A stretch of 64,000 nucleotides of DNA from G963676655 sp963676655. Lineage in GTDB: Bacteria; Verrucomicrobiota; Lentisphaeria; Victivallales; Victivallaceae. The stretch lies in NCBI GenBank assembly GCA_963676655.2, contig CAXXKX010000003.1:4774001-4838000 (forward strand), read 5' to 3'. Shown here piece by piece: positions 16,462 through 25,572 of the stretch. Position numbers and translations under genes: made by a program. Numbering within the stretch: the stretch's first letter is position 1; every line of letters starts with the position of its first letter. Under the pieces are notes generated by a model, which saw nothing but the letters and a program-made list of their open reading frames with translations, was not told the DNA's origin and did no database searches.

Positions 16462-17250
16462 ATGAATAAACAGAAATTAAGAGAAATAAGATTGCTTGAA
16501 CTGCTCAAATCCCGTGGGCGTCTGGATGTGGCAACTGTAACAGCTGAACTGAAAATATCAGAAGCCACTGCTCGCCGGTTTTTCGCCAAACTTGAGAAAG
16601 AAAGTAAATTACTGCGTATTCACGGGGGAGTCCAAGCCGCGCCGGAACTTAGCAACGATTATTCTTTCCGCCTTTCAGCTGCGCAAAACCTCAAGCAGAA
16701 AGAAGCTATTGGCAAGGCTGCGGCGGCAATAGTGAAAAGCGGTTCACATTTGTTTATGGACGCGGGAACAACGGTATTGAAGATGGCTGAAGCCTTATCG
16801 CTCCGTTTGCAGACCGGGGAAATAAAAAATATCACAGTAATAACTAATTCCTTGTCTTTTCTGACAAATTTAGCGGAACATTGCGATGTGATTCTGCTTG
16901 GCGGCAAGCTGCGGGCAGGGCGCCATGACGTCTGCGGTTCACTGACTCGGCAAAACCTGAAAAACTTTCATTGCGATCAGGTATTTTTCGGTACAGATGC
17001 AATTTCCATAAAAGGGGAACTAATGACCACAGACACCGAGACTGCGGAAATAAATTCATTATTTATTGAGCAGTCTAAAGAAAGTTATATTCTGGCTGAT
17101 TCCACTAAATTCAATAAAACATCATTTTTTACTTTCAGTAATTTGGAAAATATCACCGGACTGATAACTGACAAGAACATACCAAAATCTCAAATAAAAG
17201 TTTTTGATAAACTTGGAGTTAAAGTTATTAAAGTATCTTGTTGTGAGTAA
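16462..17250 (+). CDS. DeoR-family transcriptional regulator
   Basis: 263 residues from the ATG at 16462, preceded by AGGA; the frame is open further upstream, but that part covers the promoter. The N-terminal DeoR helix-turn-helix is clear (RLDVATVTAELKISEATARRFFAKLEKE, then LRIHGGVQ). The C-terminal DeoRC sensor domain of the sugar-phosphate isomerase fold has FMDAGTTVLKMAEAL, VITNSLSFLTNLAE, LGGKLR and ILADSTKFNKTSFFTF. Such repressors are usually released by a phosphorylated sugar. It is divergent from the aldolase operon and is its likely regulator. A deleted second copy lies at 24627-25109. Confidence 0.92.
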   Translation: MNKQKLREIRLLELLKSRGRLDVATVTAELKISEATARRFFAKLEKESKLLRIHGGVQAAPELSNDYSFRLSAAQNLKQKEAIGKAAAAIVKSGSHLFMDAGTTVLKMAEALSLRLQTGEIKNITVITNSLSFLTNLAEHCDVILLGGKLRAGRHDVCGSLTRQNLKNFHCDQVFFGTDAISIKGELMTTDTETAEINSLFIEQSKESYILADSTKFNKTSFFTFSNLENITGLITDKNIPKSQIKVFDKLGVKVIKVSCCE

Positions 17251-17299
17251 AAAAATTGAGATGAGCTAATAAATGACATGAGTTAAGATAAAGTGGCAA

Positions 17300-17745
17300 C
17301 TACCGGGCAAATACGCCCGAGAAATATCGCAATCCTAAAAAGCGTATGCACAAGAATAAAGTCGAATTTTGCGGCAACGAGAAAACAGGAGTTTGTGGAA
17401 GTGAAAACTCGGCGACTTGAGTTTAATCTTGCAGATTTGCCGTAAGGTTGTGATTGGGGCGTAAAGAAAAATAGTAAAGGTAAAACCGAATACTGGTGCG
17501 GCTATAAACGACATCTGTCTTTGGCGGATGGCGGAGTTCAGATGGCAGCTGTTTTGACCTCAGCGTCTCCGCATGACGGCCAGGTTGCAATTCCGCTGAT
17601 GTAAACGTCCTTAGAACGGGCAACCGCTTTGTATAACTTGGCAGATTCGACGTATGATGCGTCGGAGATGCAAGATTTTTAGAAAGCAATGTGGCAAATT
17701 CCTGTTATTGATCCGAATAAGCGTCGGGGGTGGAGCTTTTGAGCG
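17300..17745 (+). pseudogene. Remnant of an IS4-like DDE transposase
   Basis: From 17449 the frame reads CDWGVKKNSKGKTEYWCGYK, then HLSLADGGVQMAAVLTSASP, and later VIDPNKRRG, a pattern typical of IS4-family DDE transposases. It is interrupted by in-frame stops (TAA, TAG and TGA between about 17600 and 17745) and its 5' part is scrambled. It cannot encode an active transposase. It lies between deoR and the end of the first giant gene and may mark the rearrangement that created the duplicated deoR region. Terminal inverted repeats were not recognised. Confidence 0.7.
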
Positions 17746-17800
17746 TGCTTCGGCGGAAAAGGTTCATTGCCGTCAACTCTGTACTTGTTTTATACTGTTA

Positions 17801-17819
17801 CCTGGAAAAACGTTCCAGG
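17801..17819 (-). terminator. Small hairpin after the first giant gene
   Basis: A 7-bp stem (CCTGGAA with TTCCAGG) starts about ten bases past the stop codon. No T-tract follows, so termination is uncertain. Confidence 0.3.
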
Positions 17820-17827
17820 GAATTAAT

Positions 17828-20800
17828 TTAAGCTGTGGTTATATTCAATTCGTATTCGGTGTTGTATTTGCCCTTGCCTTTATCTTTGGACAGGACTTCG
17901 ACATAGTACAAACCGGCATCCAGCGAGATGTCGTCAAGCATCGCCTCGCCGTTTTTAAGGCTGGCAGTTGCCACTTTCTTGTACTTATCTTTACTTTCAT
18001 CCCATTCGTATACAGTCATCTTGGCGTTTTTATTATCACCTGCGAGCTCAAAATCAAATACATCCAGAGAATCAACCTCGAACTTGTAATAATCAACCGC
18101 ATCGCCAAAGCCGACAAAACCGTCAAGGCTGACATCGGGAAAGATTTCCGTCGCATCCTGCCAATTATTATTATCCGTGGCTTCCGGTAAATATGACGGA
18201 GTGATATCCAGGGAGTACTCGGTATTACATTTACCCTTGCCTTTATCACCCGAGATGATCTCAATGTAATAGGTATCTTCATCCAGCATCAGATTATCGA
18301 TATGAGCTTCGATTTGATCGGTTATTTTGTCAAATTTAGAACCGGTGCTTTTAATCTTCTTATATTTTTTGCCGTTCCAGACGTAAATATTTAATTTGGT
18401 CTTTGCACTCAGGTTGGATATGGCCAAGTCGAATTCGCCGGCCGAAGCGACATCAAAACTATACATATCACAGGCGTCACCAATCCCGACATATTCTGCC
18501 TTGCTATAGGCTTCGTCCACATTGATGACTTGGGAATCAGCGAAAGAGTTCCCGACTGTGTCGTCTGTTACAAAAGTATCGGAAACGGACCAGGCGCTTT
18601 CGTTGCCCGAACCATCAACCGTCTGAACCTTCCAGTAATAAGTACCATAGTCTATGTTGTCCAGTTGCAGTTCATTCGTATCAACGACCATTTTTACCGC
18701 AGAATCAAAACTGGCATTATCGGCATATTCCACAACATATTCCCAAACGCCACTGCCGCCATCAGTATCGGACGCAGCATACCAGGTTAATGAAACATCA
18801 TTGCCATCAACGTAATCAAAAAGCCCCGTGGGAACTGACGGCGCAATCGTATCGACAATAAATGAGTCTTCTTCGCTCCAATCAGAATCATTCCCGTTTC
18901 CATCATACGACTTAACCCGCCAATAATATACGCCATCAACTAAACCGCCAAGGGACAATTCCGAGCTGGTCAAGGTATTTTCAAGCGCGCCCGCAAAGTC
19001 GCTGTTATCGGCATATTGAACAACATAGCCGCTCAAGCCTACTCCGGAATCGGTGGAAGCACTCCAGTCCAGGACAACAGAGTCTCCGTCAACGTCATCT
19101 GAAACTATAGTCGGAACAGACGGACCAGAAACATCAACAAAGAAGTTTTCGCCCTGGGTCCACGCCGAAAATCCGGCATTATTATCCTCAACCCTCACGC
19201 GCCAGTACCAGTTGCCTTCAGCTATATTCACGATATTCAAAGCACTTGCGGTGGAGGTTGTTTCAACCGGAGCGGTAAACGCGGCATCCTGAGAGTATTC
19301 TATAATATAGTTTTTCACGCCGTAAACAACGTTCTGGGCATTATCCCAGTCGAGGGAGATATCATCACCACTGACCGTTACCGCCAGACCGGTTAAAGAA
19401 TCAAGGGTTTGAACATCGACTTCAAAGGAATAAACCTCACTCCAGTCGCTGACGTTGGAAGCCACGTCAACCGCCTGAACCCGCCAATACCATGATCCAT
19501 TTTCCAGACCGGACAGGGTCAGCTCGCTGTTAACAACAATCATTTCATTCGTATTAATGAAACTTAAGTTATCAGCATACTCTACAATATATTTACTGAC
19601 ACCGGTACCTCCACTCGCATCAACTGAATCACTCCAGTCAAGCAACACTTCATCGCCCAGAATAGTTTCAACAAGGTCAGCCGGAACATTCGGCGGGGTA
19701 CTGTCAATAACTGTATCCAGTTCAAACAAATAGGCACTGCCGGAATCATCCCCGGCCGCATCATCTTTACGGGATCCAACAACAATGGTTTCGCCGTCAA
19801 TATCCAATGACCAGCCAAAATTATCATTGGCCTGGACATCTACCGCCGAGAATTTTGACTCGATCCAGCTAATGCCATTCCACTGGTAAAGATATGCACA
19901 ACCCGAATCAGGTCCATTACAGTCAAAATCATGAGCCCCGACGATAATCGTGTCAGTATCACCATCAGCCACCGCAACCGACCAACCGAAATTATCATTC
20001 GCCTGTCCATCTGAAGCGGTTAATTTTGTTTCTTCCCATGTTTCGCCATTCCAGCGATAAATATAAACACTGCCGGAATTCTCTCCGTTGTCGTCATCAC
20101 CACTGGCTCCAACGACGATAATATCACCGTCAATTGCCACCGAACCGCCAAAGTAATCATTTTCGGAGGCGTCTGACGCCGTAAGCTTAGTCTCGTCCCA
20201 ACCTCCATCGTTCCAACTGTAAACGTACGCACTGCCGGAACTGTCGCCAAGCACATCTCCCAAACGCGCTCCGACAACCACCCGGTCACCGTCAATCGCG
20301 ACAGAAGAGCCGAACGCATCAAGGTTGGCCCCGTCCGAGGCAAGTAATTTGGTTTCGTCCCAACTGCTGCCGTTCCATTCATAAATATACGCTGACCCGG
20401 CATCGGTCCCGGAATCGTCATCATAGCGGGCGCCGACAACGATCCGGTCGCCGTCAATCGCGGTAGTCCAACCGAACTGGTCGCCTGCCTGAGCATCAGA
20501 CGCGGTCAATATCGTTTCCTGCCATTCGGCTCCGCTCCACTGGTAAACATGAACGCCTCCGCCGCTGACACCGGAACTGTCATCCCCTTTGTCGCCGCCG
20601 ACAACAACATCACCTGAAATATCAAGATAATTGCTCCAACTGGACTGAACGTCTGAAACGCTTATCACAGTATCATCCCATGTCTGGGTAACATCGTTCC
20701 AACTGAATATATAGATAATATTAGCGGCATTACCTTGTCCGTCCAACCCGGAGCCGACCACAAACTTGTCGCCGCTGATTGCCACATTCTGACCGAAGAA

Positions 20801-23800
20801 ACTATCTGCTGTAATTCCTTCCGGAACAATGCCTTCCTGTCCGTCAGGGAAAATGGCAAACGCGCCGGAATTCCAGTCAGACTTGTTACCGGCTTCATCA
20901 ATAGCTTTGACCCGCCAGCAATAATAACCGCTGTCTAAACCAGCCAGACTAAGCTCACTGTCAGTAACAACAACTTGCTCCGCATTCGTAAAATCAGTAT
21001 TAAGGGAATACTCTATTACATACTCTTTAAGCCCGGATTTATTGTCGCCGGAATCAGACCAGTCAAGGAAAACATCTTTATCATTAACAACCTGGGTCAG
21101 GTCATCCGGCACATCGGGAGCAAGGATATCGGGAAAGTCGATATTAAATTGAGCCGTAACGCTCCAGTCCGAAACGTTACCGGACTGATCCACCGCCATG
21201 ACCCGCCAGTACCATGCGCCATCGTACACATCGTCGACGGTGATTTCACTGACAGAGGTGCTTACGGTAAAGCTTTCAGAAAAATCCAACTCCTGAGAGT
21301 ATTCAACTACATAACCAGCCACAACGCCAGCGACAGGAACGGTTAACTGGTCAGTGGAATTACTCCAGTCCAACAGAACGGTGGCTGTTTCGTTATAGAT
21401 AGTCGAATTCAGCCCAAGCGGAGTAGTCGGAGCTACGCTGTCATAGTCAACAACCGTCAGAACAAGCGCGGTTGACGCAGGAACATCAAGTTCATACAAT
21501 CGTGTTCCAACTACAACACCATCCCCGCCGACAACCAGTTCGGCCATATCATTGATCAAAAATGTCTGTCCGGAGTAAAATGAAGAAATATCTTCAGCGC
21601 TGTTGATAAGATAATAATCTCCAGTGCCCTGTTTGCTATAATCAACCTGCAAATTGAAACTGTCGCCGATGCCATTTGAAAAAATATTCAATAAAGTTGA
21701 ACCGGCACTAGTTTCGGCAATATCAAAATCAACGGTCAAACTGCCATCATACGAAATATCGCCGATAATGGCAGCAGAACCGAAAACGTCAGAGGCCCCA
21801 CAAATCGCCAGAACGTCATTGCCTTTTCCAAAGTCAATATCCAACTCAAGAACCAGTCCGGTTTCAAGCGTCAGGGAGTCGTCGCCGCCAGCCAGAACAA
21901 TATCGCCTGTAATAGCCGCGGTATTACGCAGCAGAACGGAATCATCCGCGTCGCCATAAGCATATAAGCTGCGGTAAGTCCCGTCTTCATTCGATCCGGC
22001 CGCTGAAACCGTTCCGGCAATATCCAGATTCATGCCGCCAGTGGCGACAATCGCGTTCGCAACCGTACTTTTGTTCCCGGCAGCATACGCGGAAACAACC
22101 GCTTCTTCGGTTATGACCAGAGCCGATCCATCAGTTCCGGATACGACATCCCCTCTAATCGCGTTTGCCATTGCCACGTTGCTCCAAAGCTCTGCCGTGG
22201 CAGAAGCAGCAACCGTACCGGATATTTCAGTTATGGTTAAATCACCGTTGGCGTGAATAGCCCGGGAGAATGCCTCGCCGGTGCTACTGTAAGCGGAAGA
22301 TTCGACCGTTCCGGCAATGGATCCAATATCCATTGTACCCAAAGCATAAAGTCCATAAGAATCGGCATATGCGTTATTCCCGGAAGACGCAGTTGAAGAA
22401 CCGGAAATAGCCCCTGTAATATCCTGAATAACCATATTTCCCTGAGCATACATAACGCGAACCAATGAATTTCCGCGCTTGTAGTCGGAGGTCGAGTTCC
22501 TGGAGGTAGTACCGCTAACGCTGACCGTTCCGGAAATGTTTGCGGTTATAATATCCGACAGGGAAAATAAGCCATATGTATATAATTTGTCATAATAGCT
22601 TGAAGAAAAATACTTGTTATGGTTGACGGTTATACTTCCTGAGATATCACCACCACTGAAATCAATACTCATGCCCACAATTCCGTAAGTACTGGTAGCG
22701 GAACTTTCCAGCGATATTGTACCGGCAATTCCGTTTGAAGTCAGTTCATTATAGGAATATATTCCGAATGCTTTGGTACTGTCAGACATCACTATGTTGA
22801 TTGATGCATCGCTGTAAAGAGTAATGTTGCCGCTGTTCGATCTAAAATAGACGGCATAAAAACTACCGCTTGAATCTGATGTAAAATTAATATCTCCATA
22901 TACATTGAGAGTACAATCATCAGCATTAAAGACAATTGCATTTTCTTCATCAGTCCCACTCACATCCACAGTCAACCCGTATAAATCAACATCGCTTGTT
23001 GCATATTGGAGTTCCGTTTCATCGCGTATTTCTGTTGTTCCAGAATCCTTTGTTGTAGAAGTTGTATCCGATACAGCGACGTCACCAGTTTCTGATTCAT
23101 AAGTTGTATAATGGCTGACGTCAATTGTTTTTAACTCGTAATCCGAACTGCCTGAAAGTGTATCTATAATATCTTGTATAGAAAATTTCAGTGCGGTAAT
23201 GCTGGGACCGTATGCCCAATTACTCATATTGGACTTCCACCATGTGGTCACGAGTACCAGTTGGTTGTCTACGATCAGAAAAGTCGGATTTCCTGAATCG
23301 CCTCCAATAATTGCCTCTCCATACTCTGCCCTGGTGTCGTCCGAATTCGGCACAGTTGTCCAATAAACCTCATCATACGACTCATAACACGTAGTGGTTT
23401 CACCAACGATAGCATGTTCCTGCTGATCTAAAAGCAGTCCCGGAATGTCAGTTGCTGTAGCTAATAGGGAATCAAAGTTACTGGGAAGCACATAAGCCGA
23501 GGTTATTGATTCCGGCAGATCTTCATCCAACTCGGCTATATTGCAATCGGTGTCATCCACCGATGATCTTGAAACAATGGTCCTTTCGATCACTTCGTTA
23601 TCCATCGTAACGAAACGGAGAACAGTTCCAACATTCAACGCATAGTGCTTTGCAAGGGCTATATGCTTTGATGTTATCAATGTCCCGGCTCGTGTTTTTC
23701 CGCCGTAACTGTTCCAGGGGGATATGCAAGTCAAATCAACATCGCTGACCCAAACATCTGAATTGCGGGAATAAAGACCGTCGTCATGATTTTGAACCGC

Positions 23801-24412
23801 AAATATTTCCTTGGCATCATCAACTGAACCGGCGACTGCAAGGCGCAAATCAACTGCATTTATGGCGTCCGTCAGCATTGAATACGATTCATATTCATTA
23901 ATTGGTGTAACAGCCGCCGCGGCAAAATCATATATGGAATTGGTATTACCACCAATGTGCTTGTAACCGACCAAATGCCCGGCTTCATGAACGATGGTGG
24001 AAATAACCGATTGCGCATCATCAACAAAGACAAAGGCATCGTCATCTTTTATTTCGTTTCCGACATCAATGGTTTCGGAAAGGCCGGCAAAACTGCCAAG
24101 ATCGGAAAAAACATCACTGTTACTGCCGACATAAATCGTCGAATATTCCCCTGATGCAGGAGCCGTGGCGGTAAATGATATACCTGTGTCAGCGAAAAAA
24201 TCATTTAGCTGGCTGATAATCTGCGTCTGCTCAAAACTGGAAATACCGGAATCCTCAATCGTTATATTCTCTATATTTATATCAAGAGCATTGTTATTGT
24301 AAGATACATTATTTTCGCCATCAAAGTCAATGTAAAACAATTGAGATTCACTATAGTCAGCGTTTTCATCAACCAATTCAAGGCCCGGCAGATCAAGTTT
24401 TTTCAAATCCAT
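17828..24412 (-). CDS. Giant multidomain extracellular protein with metzincin-like and trypsin-like protease modules
   Basis: 2194 residues with no Sec signal peptide; the start MDLKKLDLPGLELVDENADY is shared with the giant at 46747. Residues 1-155 form a module ending in HEAGHLVGYKH (His142, Glu143, His146, His152), the HExxHxxGxxH zinc site of metzincins. Residues about 215-400 look trypsin-like: TSKHIALAKHY (His256), DDTDCNIAEL (Asp289) and IIGGDSGNPTF (Ser373). Residues about 460-900 are Ser/Gly-rich repeats of adhesin type. Then come two FN3 domains, seven FG-GAP repeats (SVAIDGD, VVVGA), four more FN3 domains and two C-terminal PPC-like modules. It is probably exported by a non-Sec route and acts as a secreted or surface protease-adhesin. 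AAGGGG precedes the ATG. It follows a duplicated aldolase promoter. Confidence 0.85.
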   Translation of the reverse strand: MDLKKLDLPGLELVDENADYSESQLFYIDFDGENNVSYNNNALDINIENITIEDSGISSFEQTQIISQLNDFFADTGISFTATAPASGEYSTIYVGSNSDVFSDLGSFAGLSETIDVGNEIKDDDAFVFVDDAQSVISTIVHEAGHLVGYKHIGGNTNSIYDFAAAAVTPINEYESYSMLTDAINAVDLRLAVAGSVDDAKEIFAVQNHDDGLYSRNSDVWVSDVDLTCISPWNSYGGKTRAGTLITSKHIALAKHYALNVGTVLRFVTMDNEVIERTIVSRSSVDDTDCNIAELDEDLPESITSAYVLPSNFDSLLATATDIPGLLLDQQEHAIVGETTTCYESYDEVYWTTVPNSDDTRAEYGEAIIGGDSGNPTFLIVDNQLVLVTTWWKSNMSNWAYGPSITALKFSIQDIIDTLSGSSDYELKTIDVSHYTTYESETGDVAVSDTTSTTKDSGTTEIRDETELQYATSDVDLYGLTVDVSGTDEENAIVFNADDCTLNVYGDINFTSDSSGSFYAVYFRSNSGNITLYSDASINIVMSDSTKAFGIYSYNELTSNGIAGTISLESSATSTYGIVGMSIDFSGGDISGSITVNHNKYFSSSYYDKLYTYGLFSLSDIITANISGTVSVSGTTSRNSTSDYKRGNSLVRVMYAQGNMVIQDITGAISGSSTASSGNNAYADSYGLYALGTMDIGSIAGTVESSAYSSTGEAFSRAIHANGDLTITEISGTVAASATAELWSNVAMANAIRGDVVSGTDGSALVITEEAVVSAYAAGNKSTVANAIVATGGMNLDIAGTVSAAGSNEDGTYRSLYAYGDADDSVLLRNTAAITGDIVLAGGDDSLTLETGLVLELDIDFGKGNDVLAICGASDVFGSAAIIGDISYDGSLTVDFDIAETSAGSTLLNIFSNGIGDSFNLQVDYSKQGTGDYYLINSAEDISSFYSGQTFLINDMAELVVGGDGVVVGTRLYELDVPASTALVLTVVDYDSVAPTTPLGLNSTIYNETATVLLDWSNSTDQLTVPVAGVVAGYVVEYSQELDFSESFTVSTSVSEITVDDVYDGAWYWRVMAVDQSGNVSDWSVTAQFNIDFPDILAPDVPDDLTQVVNDKDVFLDWSDSGDNKSGLKEYVIEYSLNTDFTNAEQVVVTDSELSLAGLDSGYYCWRVKAIDEAGNKSDWNSGAFAIFPDGQEGIVPEGITADSFFGQNVAISGDKFVVGSGLDGQGNAANIIYIFSWNDVTQTWDDTVISVSDVQSSWSNYLDISGDVVVGGDKGDDSSGVSGGGVHVYQWSGAEWQETILTASDAQAGDQFGWTTAIDGDRIVVGARYDDDSGTDAGSAYIYEWNGSSWDETKLLASDGANLDAFGSSVAIDGDRVVVGARLGDVLGDSSGSAYVYSWNDGGWDETKLTASDASENDYFGGSVAIDGDIIVVGASGDDDNGENSGSVYIYRWNGETWEETKLTASDGQANDNFGWSVAVADGDTDTIIVGAHDFDCNGPDSGCAYLYQWNGISWIESKFSAVDVQANDNFGWSLDIDGETIVVGSRKDDAAGDDSGSAYLFELDTVIDSTPPNVPADLVETILGDEVLLDWSDSVDASGGTGVSKYIVEYADNLSFINTNEMIVVNSELTLSGLENGSWYWRVQAVDVASNVSDWSEVYSFEVDVQTLDSLTGLAVTVSGDDISLDWDNAQNVVYGVKNYIIEYSQDAAFTAPVETTSTASALNIVNIAEGNWYWRVRVEDNNAGFSAWTQGENFFVDVSGPSVPTIVSDDVDGDSVVLDWSASTDSGVGLSGYVVQYADNSDFAGALENTLTSSELSLGGLVDGVYYWRVKSYDGNGNDSDWSEEDSFIVDTIAPSVPTGLFDYVDGNDVSLTWYAASDTDGGSGVWEYVVEYADNASFDSAVKMVVDTNELQLDNIDYGTYYWKVQTVDGSGNESAWSVSDTFVTDDTVGNSFADSQVINVDEAYSKAEYVGIGDACDMYSFDVASAGEFDLAISNLSAKTKLNIYVWNGKKYKKIKSTGSKFDKITDQIEAHIDNLMLDEDTYYIEIISGDKGKGKCNTEYSLDITPSYLPEATDNNNWQDATEIFPDVSLDGFVGFGDAVDYYKFEVDSLDVFDFELAGDNKNAKMTVYEWDESKDKYKKVATASLKNGEAMLDDISLDAGLYYVEVLSKDKGKGKYNTEYELNITTA

Positions 24413-24447
24413 TCTTTGCCCCTTTTGCGAATTTCAATTCCTGACAT
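24403..24447 (-). CDS. 14-codon leader peptide overlapping the first giant gene
   Basis: The aldolase start region was copied here. Its ATG (24447) now opens MSGIEIRKRGKEWI and stops at 24403-24405, eight bases inside the giant gene. The overlap would allow translational coupling. Expression is inferred only from retention of the promoter. Confidence 0.3.
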   Translation of the reverse strand: MSGIEIRKRGKEWI

Positions 24448-24495
24448 ATGCATCTCTTTAGTTAATATCCAATTGTTTTGGAGTTCTATAATATG

Positions 24496-24523
24496 ATTAT
24501 ATTCCAAGTTTTGATTATTTCAA
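24496..24523 (-). promoter_or_regulatory. Duplicated aldolase-type promoter facing the first giant gene
   Basis: On the minus strand: -35 TTGAAA (24518-24523), 16-base spacer, -10 TATAAT (24496-24501). It is unchanged from the aldolase operon promoter, so the giant gene may be under DeoR control. Confidence 0.6.
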
Positions 24524-24626
24524 GTAAAAAATGATTGATTTAATCAAAAAAATGCAAAAAATATCTTGTAACAGTGGTTTTCAGGGTTTATATTTAAGTA
24601 ATATAAGCTTGAATACAGGATTTTTA

Positions 24627-25109
24627 ATGAATAAACAGAAATTAAGAGAAATAAAATTGCTTGAACTGCTCAAATCCCGTGGGCGTCTGAATGTGGCAAC
24701 TGTAACAGCTGAACTGAAAATATCAGAAGCCACTGCTTGCCGGTTTTTCGCCAAACTTGAGAAAGAAAGTAAATTACTGCGTATTCACGGGGGAGTCCAA
24801 GCCGCGCCGGAACTTAGCAACGATTATTCTTTCCGCCTTTCAGTTGCGCAAAACCTCAAGCAGAAAGAAGCTATTGGCAAGGCCGCGGCGGCAATAGTGA
24901 AAAGCGGTTCACATTTATTTATGGACGCGGGAACAACGGTATTGAAGATGGCTGAAGCCTTATCGCTTCGTTTGCAGACCGGGGAAATAAAAAATATCAC
25001 CGGACTAATAGCAGACAAGAACATAGCAAAATCTCAAATAAAAGTTTTTGATAAACTTGGATTAAAGTTATTAAAGTATCTTGTTGTGAGTAACAAAAGA
25101 TTGAGATGA
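24627..25109 (+). pseudogene. Truncated deoR copy lacking most of the sensor domain
   Basis: The first ~120 codons match the intact deoR product almost exactly. The next 107 codons are missing, cut between two copies of AAAATATCAC, which occur at 16826 and 17147 in the intact gene. The deletion is in frame, but a one-base loss near 25060 then changes the last residues (LLKYLVVSNKRLR). The helix-turn-helix is retained, with Arg to Cys in SEATACRFF. It could encode an uninducible DNA-binding fragment or be inert. Confidence 0.85.
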
Positions 25110-25168
25110 GCTGATAAATACTATGAGTTATAACCTCAATTTTCAGCAAAAAAATATCATCAAGGGCA

Positions 25169-25211
25169 TTGACAAAAGGGTTTAGTCGTATTATGATATG
25201 TAACAGTTACA
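25169..25211 (+). promoter_or_regulatory. Promoter and operator of the symporter gene
   Basis: -35 TTGACA (25169-25174), 17-base spacer, -10 TATGAT (25192-25197), one base, then the perfect palindrome TGTAACAGTTACA (25199-25211). The operator position would block transcription start. The 5' leader to the GTG start is about 360 bases. Confidence 0.75.
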
Positions 25212-25387
25212 ATTTAGTTGTAAAACTTCAACGCATGACTTGATCCAAGCCTTACGTTTTACTATATAAAGGCGTCAAAAATTATTTTGGCCCCGGGGCA
25301 CAGACAAGAACATTATTGAGAATAACAGGCTTGAACTTATGAAATGAACTGTTGCTAGTAATGATTAGCAAAAAGTAGTACTCGAAA

Positions 25388-25442
25388 ATTCTCGCTATAC
25401 GTAGCTCAAGTGTTCCGCTTGAGCATCTTCATAAGCGAGAAT
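25388..25442 (+). other. Two-tier hairpin in the symporter mRNA leader
   Basis: An outer 9-bp stem (25388-25396 with 25434-25442) encloses an inner perfect 7-bp stem GCTCAAG/CTTGAGC (25404-25410 with 25418-25424). It could be a regulatory leader or an mRNA stabiliser. No T-tract follows and no known riboswitch class was recognised. Confidence 0.4.
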
Positions 25443-25572
25443 AAAGAGCGAAAAGGTTTCTGAAATAAAATATGCCGAATCGTTCGAATTGTCGGAATAC
25501 GACCGTCAGCCGGAAGCGAAAGAGTTAAATAAAATTTACAATATAAAAAAATAAAAACAGGAGTTACGCAAA

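Larger units (their letters stand above)
24428..25126. repeat. Second copy of the aldolase/deoR intergenic region and deoR
   Basis: This segment is nearly identical to 16257-17285 except for a 321-base deletion and a few point differences. It keeps the divergent promoters, both candidate operators, the first eight aldolase codons and most of deoR, in the same orientation. The two copies bracket the IS remnant and the first giant gene. Confidence 0.9.

Noticed and set aside
17654..18190. Plus-strand 178-codon frame opposite the end of the first giant gene
   Set aside because: It lies antisense to the conserved PPC-like C-terminus and partly over the transposase remnant, with no motif of its own.
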